DNA of 64,000 nucleotides from Motilibacter rhizosphaerae (GCF_004216915.1 NZ_SGXD01000002.1:1084055-1148054); one strand, 5' to 3'. Positions 43,033-54,773 are shown, counted from the first letter of the stretch. The notes: a model not told the origin generated them from the sequence alone. A program made the numbers and translations.

Positions 43033-44339
43033 TAGCGGAGGAACCCCTCGTAGTGGCGCTGCTGGAGCTGGCTCTCCACCTGCTTGAGCGTCTCCAGGCC
43101 CACACCCACCATGATCAGCACGCTGGTGCCGCCGAAGGGGAAGTTGTTCGTGGCGTGGAAGAGCCCGAGCGCGATGATCGGGATCACGGCGACGACCGAG
43201 AGGTAGAGCGAGCCCGGCAGCGTGATGCGGGACAGGACGTAGTCGAGGTACTCCTCCGTCGGCCGGCCCGCCCGGATGCCCGGGATGAACCCGCCGTAGC
43301 GCTTCATGTTGTCGGCGATCTCCTTCGGGTTGAAGGTGATGGCGACGTAGAAGAACGTGAAGAAGATGATGAGGGCGACGAACAGCAGGACGTAGAGCGG
43401 GTGGTCGCCCCGGGAGATGTACGTCGAGATCCAGCCGCGCCAGCCGGTGGACTGGTTGCCGCCGAACTGCGAGACGAGCTGCGGGAGGTAGAGCAGCGAG
43501 CTCGCGAAGATGACGGGGATGACGCCCGCCTGGTTGACCTTGATGGGGATGTAGGTCGAGGTCCCGCCGTACATCCGGCGGCCGACCATGCGCTTGGCGT
43601 ACTGCACGGGCACGCGGCGCTGCGCCTGCTCGAAGAGCACGACGGCGGCGACCACGACGCACCCGACGAGGATCACGCCGATGAACGCGCCCCAGCCCTT
43701 GGCCTGCTTGATGCTCCAGATCCCCGAGGGGAAGCCGGCGCAGACCGAGGTGAAGATGAGCAGGCTCATGCCGTTGCCGATGCCGCGGTCGGTGATGAGC
43801 TCGCCGAGCCACATGATGACGGCGGTGCCCGCGGTCATCACGCAGATCATCGTGGCGATGCGCAGCAGCGACTCGTCGGGGACGAGGTCGGCGGTGCAGC
43901 CGTTGAAGATCCGGCCGGGGGTGCGCGCGAGGGCGAGCAGCGCCGTCGACTGCAGCACGGCGAGCGCGACCGTGAGGTAGCGGGTGTACTGCGTGAGGCG
44001 CGTCGTGCCGGCCTGGCCCTCCTTCTTGAGGGCCTCGAAGCGCGGGATCACCACGGTCAGCAGCTGGATGATGATGCTCGACGTGATGTAGGGCATGATC
44101 CCGAGCGCGAACACCGACAGCTGCAGCAGGGCGCCGCCGCTGAAGAGGTTCACCATCCCGTAGACGCCGCTGCTGTCGTTGCTCTTGCTGAGGTCCGTGC
44201 ACTGCCGGACCGCCTCGTAGCTCACGCCCGGCGTGGGGAGCAGCGAGCCGAAGCGGAACAGCGCGACGATCCCCAGGCTGAACAGGAGCTTGCGGCGCAG
44301 GTCGGGCGTCCGGAACGCCCGGGCAAACGCGGTGAGCAC
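43032..44339 (-). CDS. secY: Preprotein translocase subunit SecY
   Basis: A 435-residue, ten-helix channel of the general secretion pathway. Recognisable parts: [21 protein letters not shown] at the first helix (start of channel), the plug-region [32 protein letters not shown], and the cytoplasmic loop [23 protein letters not shown] start after AGGAGGA. It should also export the amylase-pullulanase and mycosin precursors. Coupled to adk by a 1-bp overlap. Confidence 0.97.
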   Translation of the reverse strand: MLTAFARAFRTPDLRRKLLFSLGIVALFRFGSLLPTPGVSYEAVRQCTDLSKSNDSSGVYGMVNLFSGGALLQLSVFALGIMPYITSSIIIQLLTVVIPRFEALKKEGQAGTTRLTQYTRYLTVALAVLQSTALLALARTPGRIFNGCTADLVPDESLLRIATMICVMTAGTAVIMWLGELITDRGIGNGMSLLIFTSVCAGFPSGIWSIKQAKGWGAFIGVILVGCVVVAAVVLFEQAQRRVPVQYAKRMVGRRMYGGTSTYIPIKVNQAGVIPVIFASSLLYLPQLVSQFGGNQSTGWRGWISTYISRGDHPLYVLLFVALIIFFTFFYVAITFNPKEIADNMKRYGGFIPGIRAGRPTEEYLDYVLSRITLPGSLYLSVVAVIPIIALGLFHATNNFPFGGTSVLIMVGVGLETLKQVESQLQQRHYEGFLR

Positions 44340-44594
44340 GAGTCCTCCTGCGCGACGCCCCGGGACCGGGGCGGTTGGGAAATGCGGAGCGGAGCGGACC
44401 AGGGTCCGCCACCGGTGGGGCGGGTGCCCCGCGGGAGCGGGGCGACCGGGAGGTAGCGCCGACCGGGCGCGACCTCCCGACGATAACGCACGGGAGCGCC
44501 GCACCCCACGTCCCCGCGACCGGCAGCAGCCGGACGGGGCTCTCGCGGGGTACGGCGCTCGCCGTGACGCTGCGGGACCTCGCGGTCCACGGCC
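44340..44594 (-). promoter_or_regulatory. rplO-secY gap with hairpins and a possible secY promoter
   Basis: This 255-bp gap holds, in transcription order, GGACC-GCGA-GGTCC (44575-44588) and ACGGCG-AG-CGCCGT (44552-44565), which may end the spc operon. A possible -10 TATCGT follows (44480-44485, weak -35). Two further stems come before secY: GGGAGGT with ACCTCCC (44448-44478) and CCCCGC with GCGGGG (44427-44442). It suggests that secY-adk-map is expressed at least partly on its own. Confidence 0.45.
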
Positions 44595-45059
44595 TCAGAG
44601 CTCGGTCGTGGTCCCGCCGGCCGCGGCGATCTTCTCCTTGGCGGAGGCCGAGAACCTGTCGACCGTCACGTCGAGCGCGACGGTGACCTCGCCCTCGCCG
44701 AGCACCTTGACCGGCCGGCCCTTCTTGACGCCGCCGCGCTCGATGAGCGCCTCGACCGTCACCGTGCCGCCGTCCGGGAAGAGCGCCTGCAGCTTCTCGA
44801 GGTTGACGACCTCGAACTCGACGCGGAACGGGTTGCGGAAGCCCTTGAGCTTGGGCAGCCGCATGTGCAGCGGCATCTGCCCGCCCTCGAACCGGGCCGG
44901 CACCTGGTAGCGGGCCTTGGTGCCCTTGGTGCCGCGACCGGCGGTCTTGCCCTTGGAGCCCTCACCACGGCCCACGCGGTCCTTGGCCGTCTTCGACCCC
45001 GGAGCCGGGCGCAGGTGGTGGACCTTCAGGGGGGTGTCCCCCAGGTTGCCCTTCGCCAT
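44595..45059 (-). CDS. rplO: 50S ribosomal protein L15
   Basis: A 154-residue L15 binding 23S rRNA. Typical: [20 protein letters not shown], the Gly/Lys-rich [13 protein letters not shown], and [21 protein letters not shown] at 45059, 2 bp after the rpmD stop. Last gene of the spc cluster before the gap ahead of secY. Confidence 0.97.
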   Translation of the reverse strand: MAKGNLGDTPLKVHHLRPAPGSKTAKDRVGRGEGSKGKTAGRGTKGTKARYQVPARFEGGQMPLHMRLPKLKGFRNPFRVEFEVVNLEKLQALFPDGGTVTVEALIERGGVKKGRPVKVLGEGEVTVALDVTVDRFSASAKEKIAAAGGTTTEL

Positions 45060-45061
45060 GA

Positions 45062-45244
45062 CTACTCCACCTCCTCGACGGTGACGAGGTGCGCCACCGC
45101 GCGGACCATGCCGCGGATCTCCGGGCGGTCCTCCTTGACGACGACGTCCCCGAGGCGCTTGAGGCCGAGGGTGCGCAGCGTGTCGCGCTGCGACTGGTTG
45201 CCGCCGATCTTCGACTTCGTCTGGGTCACCTTGAGGCGGGCCAC
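45062..45244 (-). CDS. rpmD: 50S ribosomal protein L30
   Basis: A 60-residue L30: [20 protein letters not shown] and [23 protein letters not shown] start at 45244, 2 bp after the rpsE stop. The tail ends VTVEEVE, typical of actinobacteria. Confidence 0.96.
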   Translation of the reverse strand: MARLKVTQTKSKIGGNQSQRDTLRTLGLKRLGDVVVKEDRPEIRGMVRAVAHLVTVEEVE

Positions 45245-45246
45245 GG

Positions 45247-45873
45247 TCAGGCCACCCCCGCCCGGGCGCGCAGCAGCGCCGCCGGGGCGACGTCCTCGAG
45301 GGGCAGGCCGCGGCGGGCCGCGACGGCCTCGGGCCGCTCGAGGCCCTTGAGCGCCGCCACCGTCGCGTGGACGATGTTGATGGCGTTCGAGGAGCCGAGC
45401 GACTTCGAGAGCACGTCGTGGATCCCGGCGCACTCGAGGACGGCGCGCACCGGACCACCGGCGATGACGCCGGTACCGGCGCTGGCCGGCTTCAACAGCA
45501 CGACGCCGGCAGCGGCCTCGCCCTGGATCGGGTGCGGGATCGTCCCCTGGATGCGGGGCACCTTGAAGAAGTGCTTCTTGGCCTCCTCGACGCCCTTGGC
45601 GATCGCCGCGGGCACCTCCTTGGCCTTGCCGTAGCCGACGCCGACGGTGCCGTCGCCGTCGCCCACGACCACGAGGGCGGTGAAGCTGAAGCGGCGGCCG
45701 CCCTTGACGACCTTGGCGACGCGGTTGATCGCCACGACGCGCTCGACGTACGCGGTCTTGTCGCCGGCGGGGTCCTGGCGACGGTCGTCGCGCCCGCGGC
45801 GCTCACGACGGTCGCCGCCACCGGCGCCGGTGCCGCCGCCGGCACCCGTGCCACGGCGCTGGGGTCCAGGCAT
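45247..45873 (-). CDS. rpsE: 30S ribosomal protein S5
   Basis: A 208-residue S5, involved in decoding fidelity and mRNA unwinding at the entry tunnel. An extra ~40-residue Gly/Arg/Asp-rich N-terminus ([13 protein letters not shown]) precedes the conserved domain [20 protein letters not shown] and [18 protein letters not shown] start. The charged extension is common but variable in actinobacteria. Confidence 0.97.
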   Translation of the reverse strand: MPGPQRRGTGAGGGTGAGGGDRRERRGRDDRRQDPAGDKTAYVERVVAINRVAKVVKGGRRFSFTALVVVGDGDGTVGVGYGKAKEVPAAIAKGVEEAKKHFFKVPRIQGTIPHPIQGEAAAGVVLLKPASAGTGVIAGGPVRAVLECAGIHDVLSKSLGSSNAINIVHATVAALKGLERPEAVAARRGLPLEDVAPAALLRARAGVA

Positions 45874-45917
45874 GGTCTCTCTTCCTTCGTTCGTCTGTCG
45901 TCAGGTCGTCTGGGCGG

Positions 45918-46298
45918 TCAGAACGACAGCCCGGCCTCGCGGGCCGCGTCCGCCACGGCCGCGACGCGGCCGTGGTACTTGTTGCCGCCGCGGTCGAACA
46001 CGACCGCGGTGACGCCGGCCGCCTGGGCGCGCTGCGCGAGCAGCTCCCCGACGCGCTTGGCCTTCGCCGTCTTGTCGCCGTCCAGCGCGCGCAGGTCCGC
46101 CTCGAGGGTCGATGCGGAGGCCAGCGTGCGGCCGGCGGTGTCGTCCACGACCTGCGCGACCATGTGCCGCGACGAGCGGCTGACCACGAGGCGGGGGCGG
46201 ACCGGCGTGCCGGTGACGCGCTTGCGGACGCGCAGGTGCCGACGGGCGCGCTTGATGCCCTTGGCCTCGACGCGCTTGCGCTTGATCCCGAGTGCCAT
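45918..46298 (-). CDS. rplR: 50S ribosomal protein L18
   Basis: A 126-residue 5S rRNA-binding L18. Landmarks: [19 protein letters not shown] with [12 protein letters not shown], and the C-terminal [23 protein letters not shown] start, 3 bp after rplF. Confidence 0.97.
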   Translation of the reverse strand: MALGIKRKRVEAKGIKRARRHLRVRKRVTGTPVRPRLVVSRSSRHMVAQVVDDTAGRTLASASTLEADLRALDGDKTAKAKRVGELLAQRAQAAGVTAVVFDRGGNKYHGRVAAVADAAREAGLSF

Positions 46299-46301
46299 GA
46301 C

Positions 46302-46841
46302 CTACTTACCAGCCTTTCCGACCTTGCGGCGGATGACCTCGCCCTGGTAACGCACGCCCTTGCCCTTGTACGGGTCGGGCTTGCGCAGCTTGCGGATGTT
46401 GGCGGAGACCTCGCCGACCTTCTGCTTGTCGATGCCGCTGACCACGAAGCGGGTCGGGGCCTCGACGGTGAAGGTGATGCCGTCCGGGGGCTCGATGACC
46501 ACCGGGTGGCTGAAGCCGAGCGCGAACTCGAGCGCCGAGCCGCGCGCCTGGACGCGGTAGCCGACGCCGACGATCTCCAGCGTCTTCGAGTAGCCCGCGG
46601 TCACGCCCTGGACCATGTTGGCCACCAGGGTGCGCGACAGGCCGTGGAGCGACTTGCTCTCGCGGGTGTCGTCGGGGCGCGCCAGCTGCAGCGTGCCCTC
46701 CTCGGTGCGCTCGATCGAGATGGGCTCGGCGAGCACGTGGGTGAGCGATCCCTTGGGACCCTTCACCGTGACAGTGCGGTCGTCGACGGTGACGTCGACC
46801 CCGCTCGGGACCTGCACGGGCAGGCGGCCGATGCGCGACAT
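46302..46841 (-). CDS. rplF: 50S ribosomal protein L6
   Basis: A 179-residue L6 of two similar domains: [20 protein letters not shown] at the start and the signature [21 protein letters not shown] at the end. ATG start 12 bp after rpsH. Cytoplasmic, near the factor-binding site of the 50S subunit. Confidence 0.97.
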   Translation of the reverse strand: MSRIGRLPVQVPSGVDVTVDDRTVTVKGPKGSLTHVLAEPISIERTEEGTLQLARPDDTRESKSLHGLSRTLVANMVQGVTAGYSKTLEIVGVGYRVQARGSALEFALGFSHPVVIEPPDGITFTVEAPTRFVVSGIDKQKVGEVSANIRKLRKPDPYKGKGVRYQGEVIRRKVGKAGK

Positions 46842-46853
46842 GGTGAGGACCCC

Positions 46854-47252
46854 TTACCAGACGTAGGCGAGGACTTCCCCGCCCACGCCACGCTTGGAGG
46901 CCTGCCGGTCGGTCAGCAGGCCAGACGACGTCGAGATGATGGCGATGCCGAGACCACCGAGCACGCGGGGCAGGCCGGTCGACTTCGCGTAGACGCGGAG
47001 GCCGGGCTTGCTCACGCGGCGCAGGCCGGCGATGGAGCGCTCGCGGTTGGGGCCGTACTTCAGCTCGACCACCAGCTCCTGGCCCACCGGGGCCTCCTGG
47101 ACCTGGAAGCCGGCGATGTAGCCCTCCTGCTGGAGGATCGCGGCGATGCCGGCCTTGAGCTTCGAGTGCGGCATGCGCACCTCGTCGTGGTACGCCGAGT
47201 TGGCGTTGCGCAGACGCGTGAGCATGTCTGCGATCGGGTCGGTCATGGTCAT
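46854..47252 (-). CDS. rpsH: 30S ribosomal protein S8
   Basis: A 132-residue S8, a central 16S rRNA organiser. N-terminal [20 protein letters not shown] and C-terminal [19 protein letters not shown] are diagnostic. ATG at 47252; a second ATG two codons later (47246) is also possible. In E. coli S8 represses the spc operon at rplE; no such site was identified here. Confidence 0.97.
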   Translation of the reverse strand: MTMTDPIADMLTRLRNANSAYHDEVRMPHSKLKAGIAAILQQEGYIAGFQVQEAPVGQELVVELKYGPNRERSIAGLRRVSKPGLRVYAKSTGLPRVLGGLGIAIISTSSGLLTDRQASKRGVGGEVLAYVW

Positions 47253-47385
47253 GGCCGGGACTTCCTCCCCGCTCCGGTTCCGCGGGCGGAGCCCGGGCCT
47301 TGAGCAGATGCGATGGAGCAGCGGTGGCGACCTCCGGCAGGAGCCTCGGGTCGTGGGACGAGCAGTGGTGCGGGGTGCGGCTGGA

Positions 47386-47571
47386 CTACCAGCTGCTCTT
47401 GGTCACGCCGGGCAGCTCGCCGCGGTGCGCCATCTCGCGCAGGCAGACCCGGCAGAGGCCGAACTTGCGGTAGACCGAGTGCGGGCGCCCGCAGCGCTGG
47501 CAGCGGGTGTAGCCGCGCACCTCGAACTTCGGCTTCTTCAGCGCCTTGTGGATCAGGGACTTCTTCGCCAC
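47386..47571 (-). CDS. rpsZ: 30S ribosomal protein S14, zinc type (type Z)
   Basis: A 61-residue short S14 with four zinc-binding cysteines (Cys24, Cys27, Cys40, Cys43 in RCQRCG and LCRVC). GTG start at 47571, 3 bp after the rplE stop. The zinc form sits in the spc operon; a zinc-free copy, if present, would lie elsewhere under Zur control. The 133-bp gap before rpsH shows nothing notable. Confidence 0.96.
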   Translation of the reverse strand: MAKKSLIHKALKKPKFEVRGYTRCQRCGRPHSVYRKFGLCRVCLREMAHRGELPGVTKSSW

Positions 47572-47574
47572 GGG

Positions 47575-48144
47575 TCAGGACTCCTTGAACGGGAAGCCGA
47601 GGGCGCGGAGCAGCGCGCGGCCCTCGTCGTCGGTCTTGGCGGTGGTGACCACCGTGATGTCCATGCCGCGGACCCGGTCGATGCGGTCCTGGTCGATCTC
47701 GTGGAACATCGACTGCTCGGTGAGCCCGAAGGTGTAGTTGCCCGAGCCGTCGAACTGCTTGGGCGACAGCCCGCGGAAGTCGCGGATGCGCGGCAGCGCG
47801 GTCGAGAGCAGGCGGTCCAGGAACTCCCACATGCGGTCGCCGCGCAGCGTGACGTGCGCGCCGATCGGCTGGCCCTCACGCAGCTTGAACTGCGCGATGG
47901 ACTTGCGGGCCCGGGTCACCGCGGGCTTCTGGCCGGTGATGGCCGCGAGGTCGCGGGTCGCGCCCTCGATGAGCTTGGAGTCGCGCGCGGCCTCGCCGAC
48001 GCCCATGTTGACGACGACCTTGACCACGGTCGGCACCTGCATGGGGTTGCCGTACGAGAACTCCTCGCGCAGGGTCGCCGCGATCTCCTCGCGGTAGCGC
48101 TGCTTGAGCCTGGGGAGCGTGCGCCCCTCGACGGTCGCGGTCAT
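47575..48144 (-). CDS. rplE: 50S ribosomal protein L5
   Basis: A 189-residue L5, a 5S rRNA binder of the central protuberance. Standard segments: [42 protein letters not shown] and [23 protein letters not shown] start shares one base with the rplX stop (TGATG). Confidence 0.97.
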   Translation of the reverse strand: MTATVEGRTLPRLKQRYREEIAATLREEFSYGNPMQVPTVVKVVVNMGVGEAARDSKLIEGATRDLAAITGQKPAVTRARKSIAQFKLREGQPIGAHVTLRGDRMWEFLDRLLSTALPRIRDFRGLSPKQFDGSGNYTFGLTEQSMFHEIDQDRIDRVRGMDITVVTTAKTDDEGRALLRALGFPFKES

Positions 48145-48497
48145 CAGATGTCCTCACCGGTGCGCTTCGCGACCCGGATGCGCGTCGTCTTGACGCGCCC
48201 GTCGCGCTCGACCTTCTCCTCGCGGACGCCGACACGGGTGCCGACGCGCTTGCCGTCCTTCTCAACCGACAGCATCACGTTGCTGATGTGGATGGCCGCC
48301 TCGGTCGTGACGATGCCACCGGTCTTGGCGCCGCGCGCGGTCTGGCCGACGCGCGTGTGCCGCTTGATCCGGTTCACGCCCTCGACGACGACGCGGTCGC
48401 GCTCGCGGAGCACCTCGAGCACGCGGCCCGTGGCGCCCTTGTCCTTGCCGGCGATCACGAGGACGCGGTCGCCCTTCTTGATGCGGATCTTCGCCAT
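48144..48497 (-). CDS. rplX: 50S ribosomal protein L24
   Basis: A 117-residue L24 with the KOW motif [22 protein letters not shown] at the N-terminus and the Arg/Lys-rich tail usual in actinobacteria. An assembly initiator on 23S rRNA. ATG start, 3 bp after rplN. Confidence 0.97.
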   Translation of the reverse strand: MAKIRIKKGDRVLVIAGKDKGATGRVLEVLRERDRVVVEGVNRIKRHTRVGQTARGAKTGGIVTTEAAIHISNVMLSVEKDGKRVGTRVGVREEKVERDGRVKTTRIRVAKRTGEDI

Positions 48498-48500
48498 GCT

Positions 48501-48869
48501 CTAGAGCACCTCCGGCGCGAGGGAGATGATGCGCATGAAGCGCTTCTCGCGCAGCTCGCGGCCCACCGGGCCGAAGATGCGGGTCCCGCGCGGGTCCCCG
48601 CCGTCCTTGATGATCACTGCCGCGTTCTCGTCGAAGCGGATGTAGGAGCCGTCCGCGCGGCGGCGCTCCTTCACCGTCCGGACGACGACGGCCTTGACCA
48701 CGTCGCCCTTCTTGACGGTGCCGCCCGGGATGGCGTCCTTGACCGTGGCGACGATGACGTCACCGATGCCGGCGTAGCGCCGCCCCGACCCGCCGAGGAC
48801 GCGGATGCAGAGCAGCTCCTTCGCCCCGGTGTTGTCGGCGACGCGCAGCCGCGACTCCTGCTGGATCAT
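48501..48869 (-). CDS. rplN: 50S ribosomal protein L14
   Basis: A 122-residue L14 of the subunit interface: [20 protein letters not shown] at the start and [16 protein letters not shown] near the end. ATG start, 3 bp after rpsQ. Confidence 0.97.
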   Translation of the reverse strand: MIQQESRLRVADNTGAKELLCIRVLGGSGRRYAGIGDVIVATVKDAIPGGTVKKGDVVKAVVVRTVKERRRADGSYIRFDENAAVIIKDGGDPRGTRIFGPVGRELREKRFMRIISLAPEVL

Positions 48870-48872
48870 CGG

Positions 48873-49160
48873 TTACTTCGCCTTCTCGAGGATCTCGACG
48901 ATGCGCCACCGCTTGCTCGCGGACAGCGGCCGCGTCTCCATGATGAGGACGCGGTCGCCGACACCGGCCTCGTTGCGCTCGTCGTGCGCCTTCAGCCGGC
49001 TCGTGCGGCGCACGACCTTGCCGTAGAGCGCGTGCTTGAAGCGGTCCTCGACGGCGACGACGACGGTCTTGTCCATCTTGTCGCTGACGACGAGGCCCTC
49101 GCGGGTCTTGCGGTAGCCGCGGGCCTGCTCGGCCGCGCTGGTGCTGGTCGTGTCGCTCAC
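48873..49160 (-). CDS. rpsQ: 30S ribosomal protein S17
   Basis: A 95-residue S17 (OB fold) with a ~20-residue polar N-terminal extension before [20 protein letters not shown] and the motif [16 protein letters not shown] start at 49160 overlaps the rpmC stop as GTGA. Confidence 0.96.
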   Translation of the reverse strand: MSDTTSTSAAEQARGYRKTREGLVVSDKMDKTVVVAVEDRFKHALYGKVVRRTSRLKAHDERNEAGVGDRVLIMETRPLSASKRWRIVEILEKAK

Positions 49161-49393
49161 GCCGCGCCCTCCGTGCTCTCGACGGTGGTGATGCCGAGCT
49201 CGCGCTCGCGCAGGATCGTGTAGATGCGGGCGATGTCGCGCCGCACCGACTTGAGCCGCCCGTGGTCCTCGAGCTGCCCGGTCGCTGCCTGGAAGCGGAG
49301 GTTGAACAGCTCCTCCTTGGCCTCGCGCAGCTTCGCGAGCAGCTCCTCGTCCTGCAGGCCGCGCAGGTCGGTCGCCTTGGTCCCGAGCGCCAT
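49157..49393 (-). CDS. rpmC: 50S ribosomal protein L29
   Basis: A 78-residue helical hairpin L29 at the tunnel exit, docking site for SRP and trigger factor with L23. [20 protein letters not shown] and [20 protein letters not shown] are typical. ATG start shares a base with the rplP stop. Confidence 0.96.
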   Translation of the reverse strand: MALGTKATDLRGLQDEELLAKLREAKEELFNLRFQAATGQLEDHGRLKSVRRDIARIYTILRERELGITTVESTEGAA

Positions 49394-49812
49394 CAGCCGA
49401 CACCCTCTTCACGCTTGACGATGCGGCACTTCACGGGGAGCTTGTGCGACGCGCGCAGCAGTGCCTCGCGCGCGGTCTTCTCGTTGGGGAACGAGAGCTC
49501 GAACATGACGCGACCGGGCTTGACGTTCGCGACCCACCACTCGGGCGAGCCCTTGCCGGAGCCCATGCGGGTCTCGGCCGGCTTCTTCGTGATGGGACGG
49601 TCCGGGTAGATGTTGATCCAGACCTTGCCGCCACGGCGGATGTGCCGGTTGATCGCGATACGTGCCGACTCGATCTGCCGGTTGGTGATGTACGCGTGCT
49701 CCAGGGCCTGGATGCCGTACTCGCCGAACGTCACGCGCGTGCCGCCGGTGGCGGCACCCGAACGACCCGGGTGGTGCTGCTTGCGGTGCTTGACCCGACG
49801 TGGGATGAGCAC
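49393..49812 (-). CDS. rplP: 50S ribosomal protein L16
   Basis: A 139-residue L16 near the A-site tRNA elbow: [19 protein letters not shown] at the start and [20 protein letters not shown] in the C-terminal part. GTG start 3 bp after rpsC. Confidence 0.97.
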   Translation of the reverse strand: MLIPRRVKHRKQHHPGRSGAATGGTRVTFGEYGIQALEHAYITNRQIESARIAINRHIRRGGKVWINIYPDRPITKKPAETRMGSGKGSPEWWVANVKPGRVMFELSFPNEKTAREALLRASHKLPVKCRIVKREEGVG

Positions 49813-49815
49813 GGG

Positions 49816-50739
49816 TCAGCCCTCCTGTCCGTCAGTCGGGGTCTGCTGGGGAGCAGCGCCCTGCACGTCGTCGACCAGGACCTCGACCGCCGACGCGGTG
49901 GTCTGGGGCTGGTGGTTGCCGGCCTCGTGCACCGCGGCGTCGGCGGACGCGACCGGGGTCGCGCCGTCGGTCGCCGGGGTCTCGACCGGGGCGTCGACGG
50001 CGTCGCGGCGCGGGCCGCGGCCGGCAGCGGCGCCGCCGCGCGGCGGGCGCGCACCGGCGCGGTCGCGGGAACCGGCGCGGGCAGCGGCCGCAGCCGCCTG
50101 GCGCTCGGCCGACAGGCTCGTGACGTCGCCCTTGTAGATCCACACCTTCACGCCGATGCGGCCGAACGTCGTCCGGGCCTCGTAGAAGCCGTAGTCGATG
50201 TTCGCGCGCAGCGTGTGCAGCGGGACGCGACCCTCGCGGTAGAACTCCGAGCGCGACATCTCCGCACCGCCGAGGCGGCCCGAGCACTGCACGCGGATGC
50301 CCTTGGCGCCCGCCTTGGTGGCGCTCTGCATCGACTTGCGCATCGCGCGGCGGAAGGAGACGCGGCTGGAGAGCTGCTCCGCCACGCCCTGCGCCACGAG
50401 CTGGGCGTCGACCTCGGGGTTCTTGACCTCGAGGATGTTGAGCTGCACCTGCTTGCCGGTGAGCTTCTCGAGCTCGCCGCGGATGCGGTCGGCCTCGGCG
50501 CCGCGGCGGCCGATGACGATGCCCGGCCGGGCGGTGTGGATGTCGACGCGGACGCGGTCGCGGGTGCGCTCGATCTCCACCTTGGAGATGCCGGCCCGCT
50601 CCATGCCGCGCGACATCAGCCGGCGGATGGCCACGTCCTCCTTGACGTAGTCCTTGTAGAGCTTGTCGGCGTACCAGCGGCTCTTGAAGTCGGTGGTGAT
50701 GCCGAGCCGGAACCCGTGCGGGTTGACCTTCTGACCCAC
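49816..50739 (-). CDS. rpsC: 30S ribosomal protein S3 with long C-terminal extension
   Basis: A 307-residue S3 of the mRNA entry site. The KH domain shows [20 protein letters not shown], and the conserved part ends near [11 protein letters not shown] (residue ~210). The remaining ~90 residues are an Ala/Arg/Gly stretch followed by an acidic Gln/Thr-rich tail, longer than the E. coli protein (233). GTG start shares one base with the rplV stop (TAGTG). Confidence 0.96.
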   Translation of the reverse strand: MGQKVNPHGFRLGITTDFKSRWYADKLYKDYVKEDVAIRRLMSRGMERAGISKVEIERTRDRVRVDIHTARPGIVIGRRGAEADRIRGELEKLTGKQVQLNILEVKNPEVDAQLVAQGVAEQLSSRVSFRRAMRKSMQSATKAGAKGIRVQCSGRLGGAEMSRSEFYREGRVPLHTLRANIDYGFYEARTTFGRIGVKVWIYKGDVTSLSAERQAAAAAARAGSRDRAGARPPRGGAAAGRGPRRDAVDAPVETPATDGATPVASADAAVHEAGNHQPQTTASAVEVLVDDVQGAAPQQTPTDGQEG

Positions 50740-51143
50740 TAGCGGGCCCCTCCCTTCGCACGGCCGGCCTGCTGCTGCGGGACCGACTCGACGACGACGG
50801 TGATGTGGCTGGTGCGCTTGCGGATGCGGTACGCACGCCCCTGGGCGCGCGGACGGAACCGCTTGAGCGTCGGGCCCTCGTCGACGTACGCCGCGCTGAC
50901 GCGCAGGGTCGAGGGGTCCAGCTGCTTGTTGTGCTCGGCGTTGGCGATGGCGCTCGCCACGACCTTGCCGACCGGCTCGCTCGCCGCCTGGGGCGTGAAC
51001 TTGAGCAGGTCGACGGCCGCGGAGGCCTCGAGGCCGCGGATCAGGTCCACGACGCGGCGGACCTTCGTCGGCGACACGCGCACGTAGCGCGCCGTCGCCA
51101 GCGCCTCGTTGTCGGCGAGGTGCCGGGTCTTGTTCTCAGCCAC
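50739..51143 (-). CDS. rplV: 50S ribosomal protein L22
   Basis: A 134-residue L22 whose hairpin lines the exit tunnel. [20 protein letters not shown] and [19 protein letters not shown] are diagnostic. GTG at 51143 was preferred to an upstream in-frame start because GGAGGTCGC precedes it by 7 bp; it overlaps the end of rpsS by 8 bp. Confidence 0.96.
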   Translation of the reverse strand: MAENKTRHLADNEALATARYVRVSPTKVRRVVDLIRGLEASAAVDLLKFTPQAASEPVGKVVASAIANAEHNKQLDPSTLRVSAAYVDEGPTLKRFRPRAQGRAYRIRKRTSHITVVVESVPQQQAGRAKGGAR

Positions 51144-51417
51144 GGCGCGACCTCCGGTCGTCCTTGACGTGCCCACGGAAGGTCCGCGTCGGCGCGAACT
51201 CGCCGAGCTTGTGACCCACCATGGCGTCGGTGATGAACACCGGCACGTGCTTGCGGCCGTCGTGGACGGCGATCGTGTGGCCGATCATCGAGGGGATGAT
51301 CATCGATCGCCGGGACCAGGTCCGGATGACGTTCTTGGTGCCCTTGTCGTTCTGGGCGTCCACCTTCTTCTCGAGGTGGTCGTCGACGAACGGGCCCTTC
51401 TTCAGACTGCGCGGCAT
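51136..51417 (-). CDS. rpsS: 30S ribosomal protein S19
   Basis: A 93-residue S19 of the 30S head: [20 protein letters not shown] and [23 protein letters not shown] start 18 bp after rplB. Confidence 0.97.
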   Translation of the reverse strand: MPRSLKKGPFVDDHLEKKVDAQNDKGTKNVIRTWSRRSMIIPSMIGHTIAVHDGRKHVPVFITDAMVGHKLGEFAPTRTFRGHVKDDRRSRRG

Positions 51418-51435
51418 CGCTGGCTACCTGCTCCC

Positions 51436-52272
<837 letters not shown>

Positions 52273-52347
52273 GGGGTGTCGCGTCCTCGTCAGCAGTCGG
52301 ATCTTCTGCGGTCTGGTCCTGCGGGTGCCGCCGGGGCGGCGCTCCCG

Positions 52348-52683
52348 CTAGGAGACCGGCCCGCCGAAGATGTCGATACGGTCACCGTCAGCGAGCGTGA
52401 CAACCGCCCGCTTCGTGGACACGCGCTGCCCCGTCCCGAACCGGGTCCGCTTGCGCTTGCCCTCTCGATTGAGCGTGTTGACGCCCGTCACCCGCACCCC
52501 GAAGACCTTCTCGACCGCGGTCCTGATCTCGGTCTTGTTGGCGTCCGGCCGCACCAGGAAGGTGTACTGGTTGAGGTCGAGCAGGCCGTAGCTCTTCTCG
52601 CTCACCAGCGGGGCCAGCAGCACGTCGCGGGGGCCGCGGGCCAGGAGCGCGCGGCTCGGGCTCGCACCGTTGGCCTTGCTCAC
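52348..52683 (-). CDS. rplW: 50S ribosomal protein L23
   Basis: A 111-residue L23 at the tunnel exit: [20 protein letters not shown] and [23 protein letters not shown] start overlaps the rplD stop as GTGA. Confidence 0.97.
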   Translation of the reverse strand: MSKANGASPSRALLARGPRDVLLAPLVSEKSYGLLDLNQYTFLVRPDANKTEIRTAVEKVFGVRVTGVNTLNREGKRKRTRFGTGQRVSTKRAVVTLADGDRIDIFGGPVS

Positions 52684-53372
52684 TGGTCCTCCTCCTTGCT
52701 GAGGGTCAGCTCGCCCTCGTGCGCGACCGCCGAGGCGGAGCGCCCGCGCGGCGGGCCGGCGACGAACGCGTCGAGCGCGCCGCGGGTGAAGACGACGTCG
52801 TCGGAGACGAGGACGTCGTAGGTGTTGAGCTGGTCGGAGTAGATCCAGTGGACCTGCTCGAGGTTGCGCACCGAGCGCAGCCCGACGCTGTCGCCGCGCT
52901 CCAGGACGACGAGCAGGTGGCGCCGCTCGCTGATGCGGGCCAGCGTCACGAGCGCCGACTTCGTCGACGGGGCGTCGCCCTCGACCAGCGCGGTCAGCAC
53001 GTGCACGCGGCCGTGGCGCGCCCGGTCGGAGAGGGCCCCGCGCAGGGCGGCGGCCTTCATCTTCTTGGGCGTCCGCTGCGAGTAGTCGCGCGGCTGGGGG
53101 CCGTGCACCGTGCCGCCGCCGACGAACTGCGGCGCGCGGGTCGAGCCCTGGCGGGCGCGGCCGGTGCCCTTCTGGCGGAACGGCTTCTTGCCACCGCCGC
53201 GGACCTCGCCACGGGTCTTGGTGGCGTGGGTGCCCTGGCGGGCCGCCGCCAGCTGCGCCACCACGACCTGGTGGATCAGCGGGACGTTGACCTGCACCTC
53301 GAACACCTCGGCCGGGAGCTCGAGGGTGCCGGCCCTCTCCCCCGCCGGGGTCAGGACGTCGATCGTGCTCAC
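52680..53372 (-). CDS. rplD: 50S ribosomal protein L4
   Basis: A 230-residue L4 with the tunnel-lining loop [20 protein letters not shown]. In E. coli L4 also represses the S10 operon; no equivalent site was recognised. GTG start overlaps the rplC stop as GTGA. Confidence 0.97.
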   Translation of the reverse strand: MSTIDVLTPAGERAGTLELPAEVFEVQVNVPLIHQVVVAQLAAARQGTHATKTRGEVRGGGKKPFRQKGTGRARQGSTRAPQFVGGGTVHGPQPRDYSQRTPKKMKAAALRGALSDRARHGRVHVLTALVEGDAPSTKSALVTLARISERRHLLVVLERGDSVGLRSVRNLEQVHWIYSDQLNTYDVLVSDDVVFTRGALDAFVAGPPRGRSASAVAHEGELTLSKEEDQ

Positions 53373-54040
53373 TTGCCGGCCCCCTTCGCAGGAGTCTTCG
53401 AGGCGGTGCGGACGAGCACGACGCTGCCGCGTGGGCCGGGGACGGCGCCCTTGACGAGCACCAGGCCCTTCTCCGCGTCGACGGCGTGCACCGTCAGCCC
53501 CTGGGTGGTCGTGCGGACGGCGCCGTGGCGGCCTGCCATGCGCAGGCCCTTGAACACGCGGCCCGGCGTGGCGCAGGCGCCGATCGAGCCGGGGCTGCGG
53601 TGCTTGCGCTGGACGCCGTGGCCCGCGCCCAGGCCCTTGAAGCCGTGGCGCTTCATGACGCCGGCGGTGCCCTTGCCCTTGCTCCGGCCGATGACGTCGA
53701 CCTTCTGCCCGGCCTCGAACACCTCGGCCGTGAGCTCCTGGCCCAGGGCGAAGTCGGCGGCGTCCTCGGTGCGGACCTCCACCAGGTGGCGGCGCGGCGT
53801 GACGCCGGCCTTCTCGAAGTGGCCCGCCAGGGGCTTGACCACCTTGCGCGGGTCGACCTGGCCCCAGCCCAGCTGCACCGCGGCGTAGCCGTCGGCGGCG
53901 GGCGTGCGGACCTGCGTGACCACGCACGGACCGGCCTGGATGACCGTGACGGGGACGAGCTTGCCGGCCTGGTCCCAGACCTGCGTCATCCCGAGCTTCT
54001 CGCCGAGGATGCCTCGGACGTTGGATACCTGCGAAACCAT
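53369..54040 (-). CDS. rplC: 50S ribosomal protein L3
   Basis: A 223-residue L3, assembly initiator near the peptidyl transferase centre. [20 protein letters not shown] at the N-terminus and [20 protein letters not shown] in the middle, with the Gln/His-rich loop [18 protein letters not shown] start 16 bp after rpsJ. Confidence 0.97.
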   Translation of the reverse strand: MVSQVSNVRGILGEKLGMTQVWDQAGKLVPVTVIQAGPCVVTQVRTPAADGYAAVQLGWGQVDPRKVVKPLAGHFEKAGVTPRRHLVEVRTEDAADFALGQELTAEVFEAGQKVDVIGRSKGKGTAGVMKRHGFKGLGAGHGVQRKHRSPGSIGACATPGRVFKGLRMAGRHGAVRTTTQGLTVHAVDAEKGLVLVKGAVPGPRGSVVLVRTASKTPAKGAGK

Positions 54041-54056
54041 GATCAGAGTCCCCGGC

Positions 54057-54365
54057 TCAGAGCTTGATCTCGATGTCGACGCCCGCGGGGAGGTCGAGCC
54101 GCATGAGCGAGTCCACCGTCTTGGGCGTCGGGTCGAGGATGTCGATGAGGCGCTTGTGCGTGCGCATCTCGAAGTGCTCGCGCGAGTCCTTGTACTTGTG
54201 CGGCGAGCGGATGACGCAGTAGACGTTCTTCTCCGTCGGCAGCGGCACCGGGCCGGCGACCTGAGCGCCCGTCCGGGTCACCGTCTCGACGATCTTGCGC
54301 GCCGAGGAGTCGATGACCTCGTGGTCGTAGGCCTTGAGCCTGATGCGGATCTTCTGTCCCGCCAT
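54057..54365 (-). CDS. rpsJ: 30S ribosomal protein S10
   Basis: A 102-residue S10, also a transcription antitermination factor (NusE). [20 protein letters not shown] and [17 protein letters not shown] are diagnostic. ATG start; first gene of the S10-spc gene series. Confidence 0.97.
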   Translation of the reverse strand: MAGQKIRIRLKAYDHEVIDSSARKIVETVTRTGAQVAGPVPLPTEKNVYCVIRSPHKYKDSREHFEMRTHKRLIDILDPTPKTVDSLMRLDLPAGVDIEIKL

Positions 54366-54773
54366 GGCGTGTTGGTCGTCCTTCGTCTCGAACCGCTGCT
54401 TGTGCCCCGTGCTCCTCGGCGCCGACCCCCGCGGTCGGGCGTGTCGCGCCGTTGTCGCACAGATCGCCGCGACGCGCGCACTGCTCCCCAGGGGGTCGTG
54501 CGCCTCGTCAGCGGCGTGGCACCTGGAATCCACTATCGCCGGAACGGCGCAGGCACCTGGCCCCGCCATCCGCTCGTCCCCGTGCTCGCTCTCGCGCTGC
54601 GGGGCCGCCCGGTGACTGGGCAACCTCGTCAGTATGGCCCAGCGAGGGGCCGTACGTCCAATCGGTGCCGCTGCCGGCCCCCGGACGCCCCTCTGCCGGT
54701 GCGGCGCGGGACGGGTGGGGCCGGGCACGCCGGAGGGGGCCGGTCCCAGCGGGACCGGCCCCCTCCGTCGGTG
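54366..54773 (-). promoter_or_regulatory. S10 operon leader and promoter region (408 bp without a gene)
   Basis: The gap between tuf and rpsJ contains the tuf hairpin at its far end. It also holds a candidate promoter TTGGAC (54656-54661), 19 bp, CATACT (54631-54636), which would give a leader of about 260 nt. The leader has several GC stems, but I cannot identify an L4-type control structure. A second possible -10 (GATAGT, near 54534) lacks a -35. No open frame here looks coding. Confidence 0.5.
54731..54767 (-). terminator. 17-bp perfect hairpin after tuf
   Basis: CGGAGGGGGCCGGTCCC (54731-54747) and its exact complement (54751-54767) flank a 3-nt loop, starting 6 bp after the tuf stop. It is one of the longest perfect stems in the window. 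No U-tract, but position and strength make it the tuf terminator. Confidence 0.8.
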
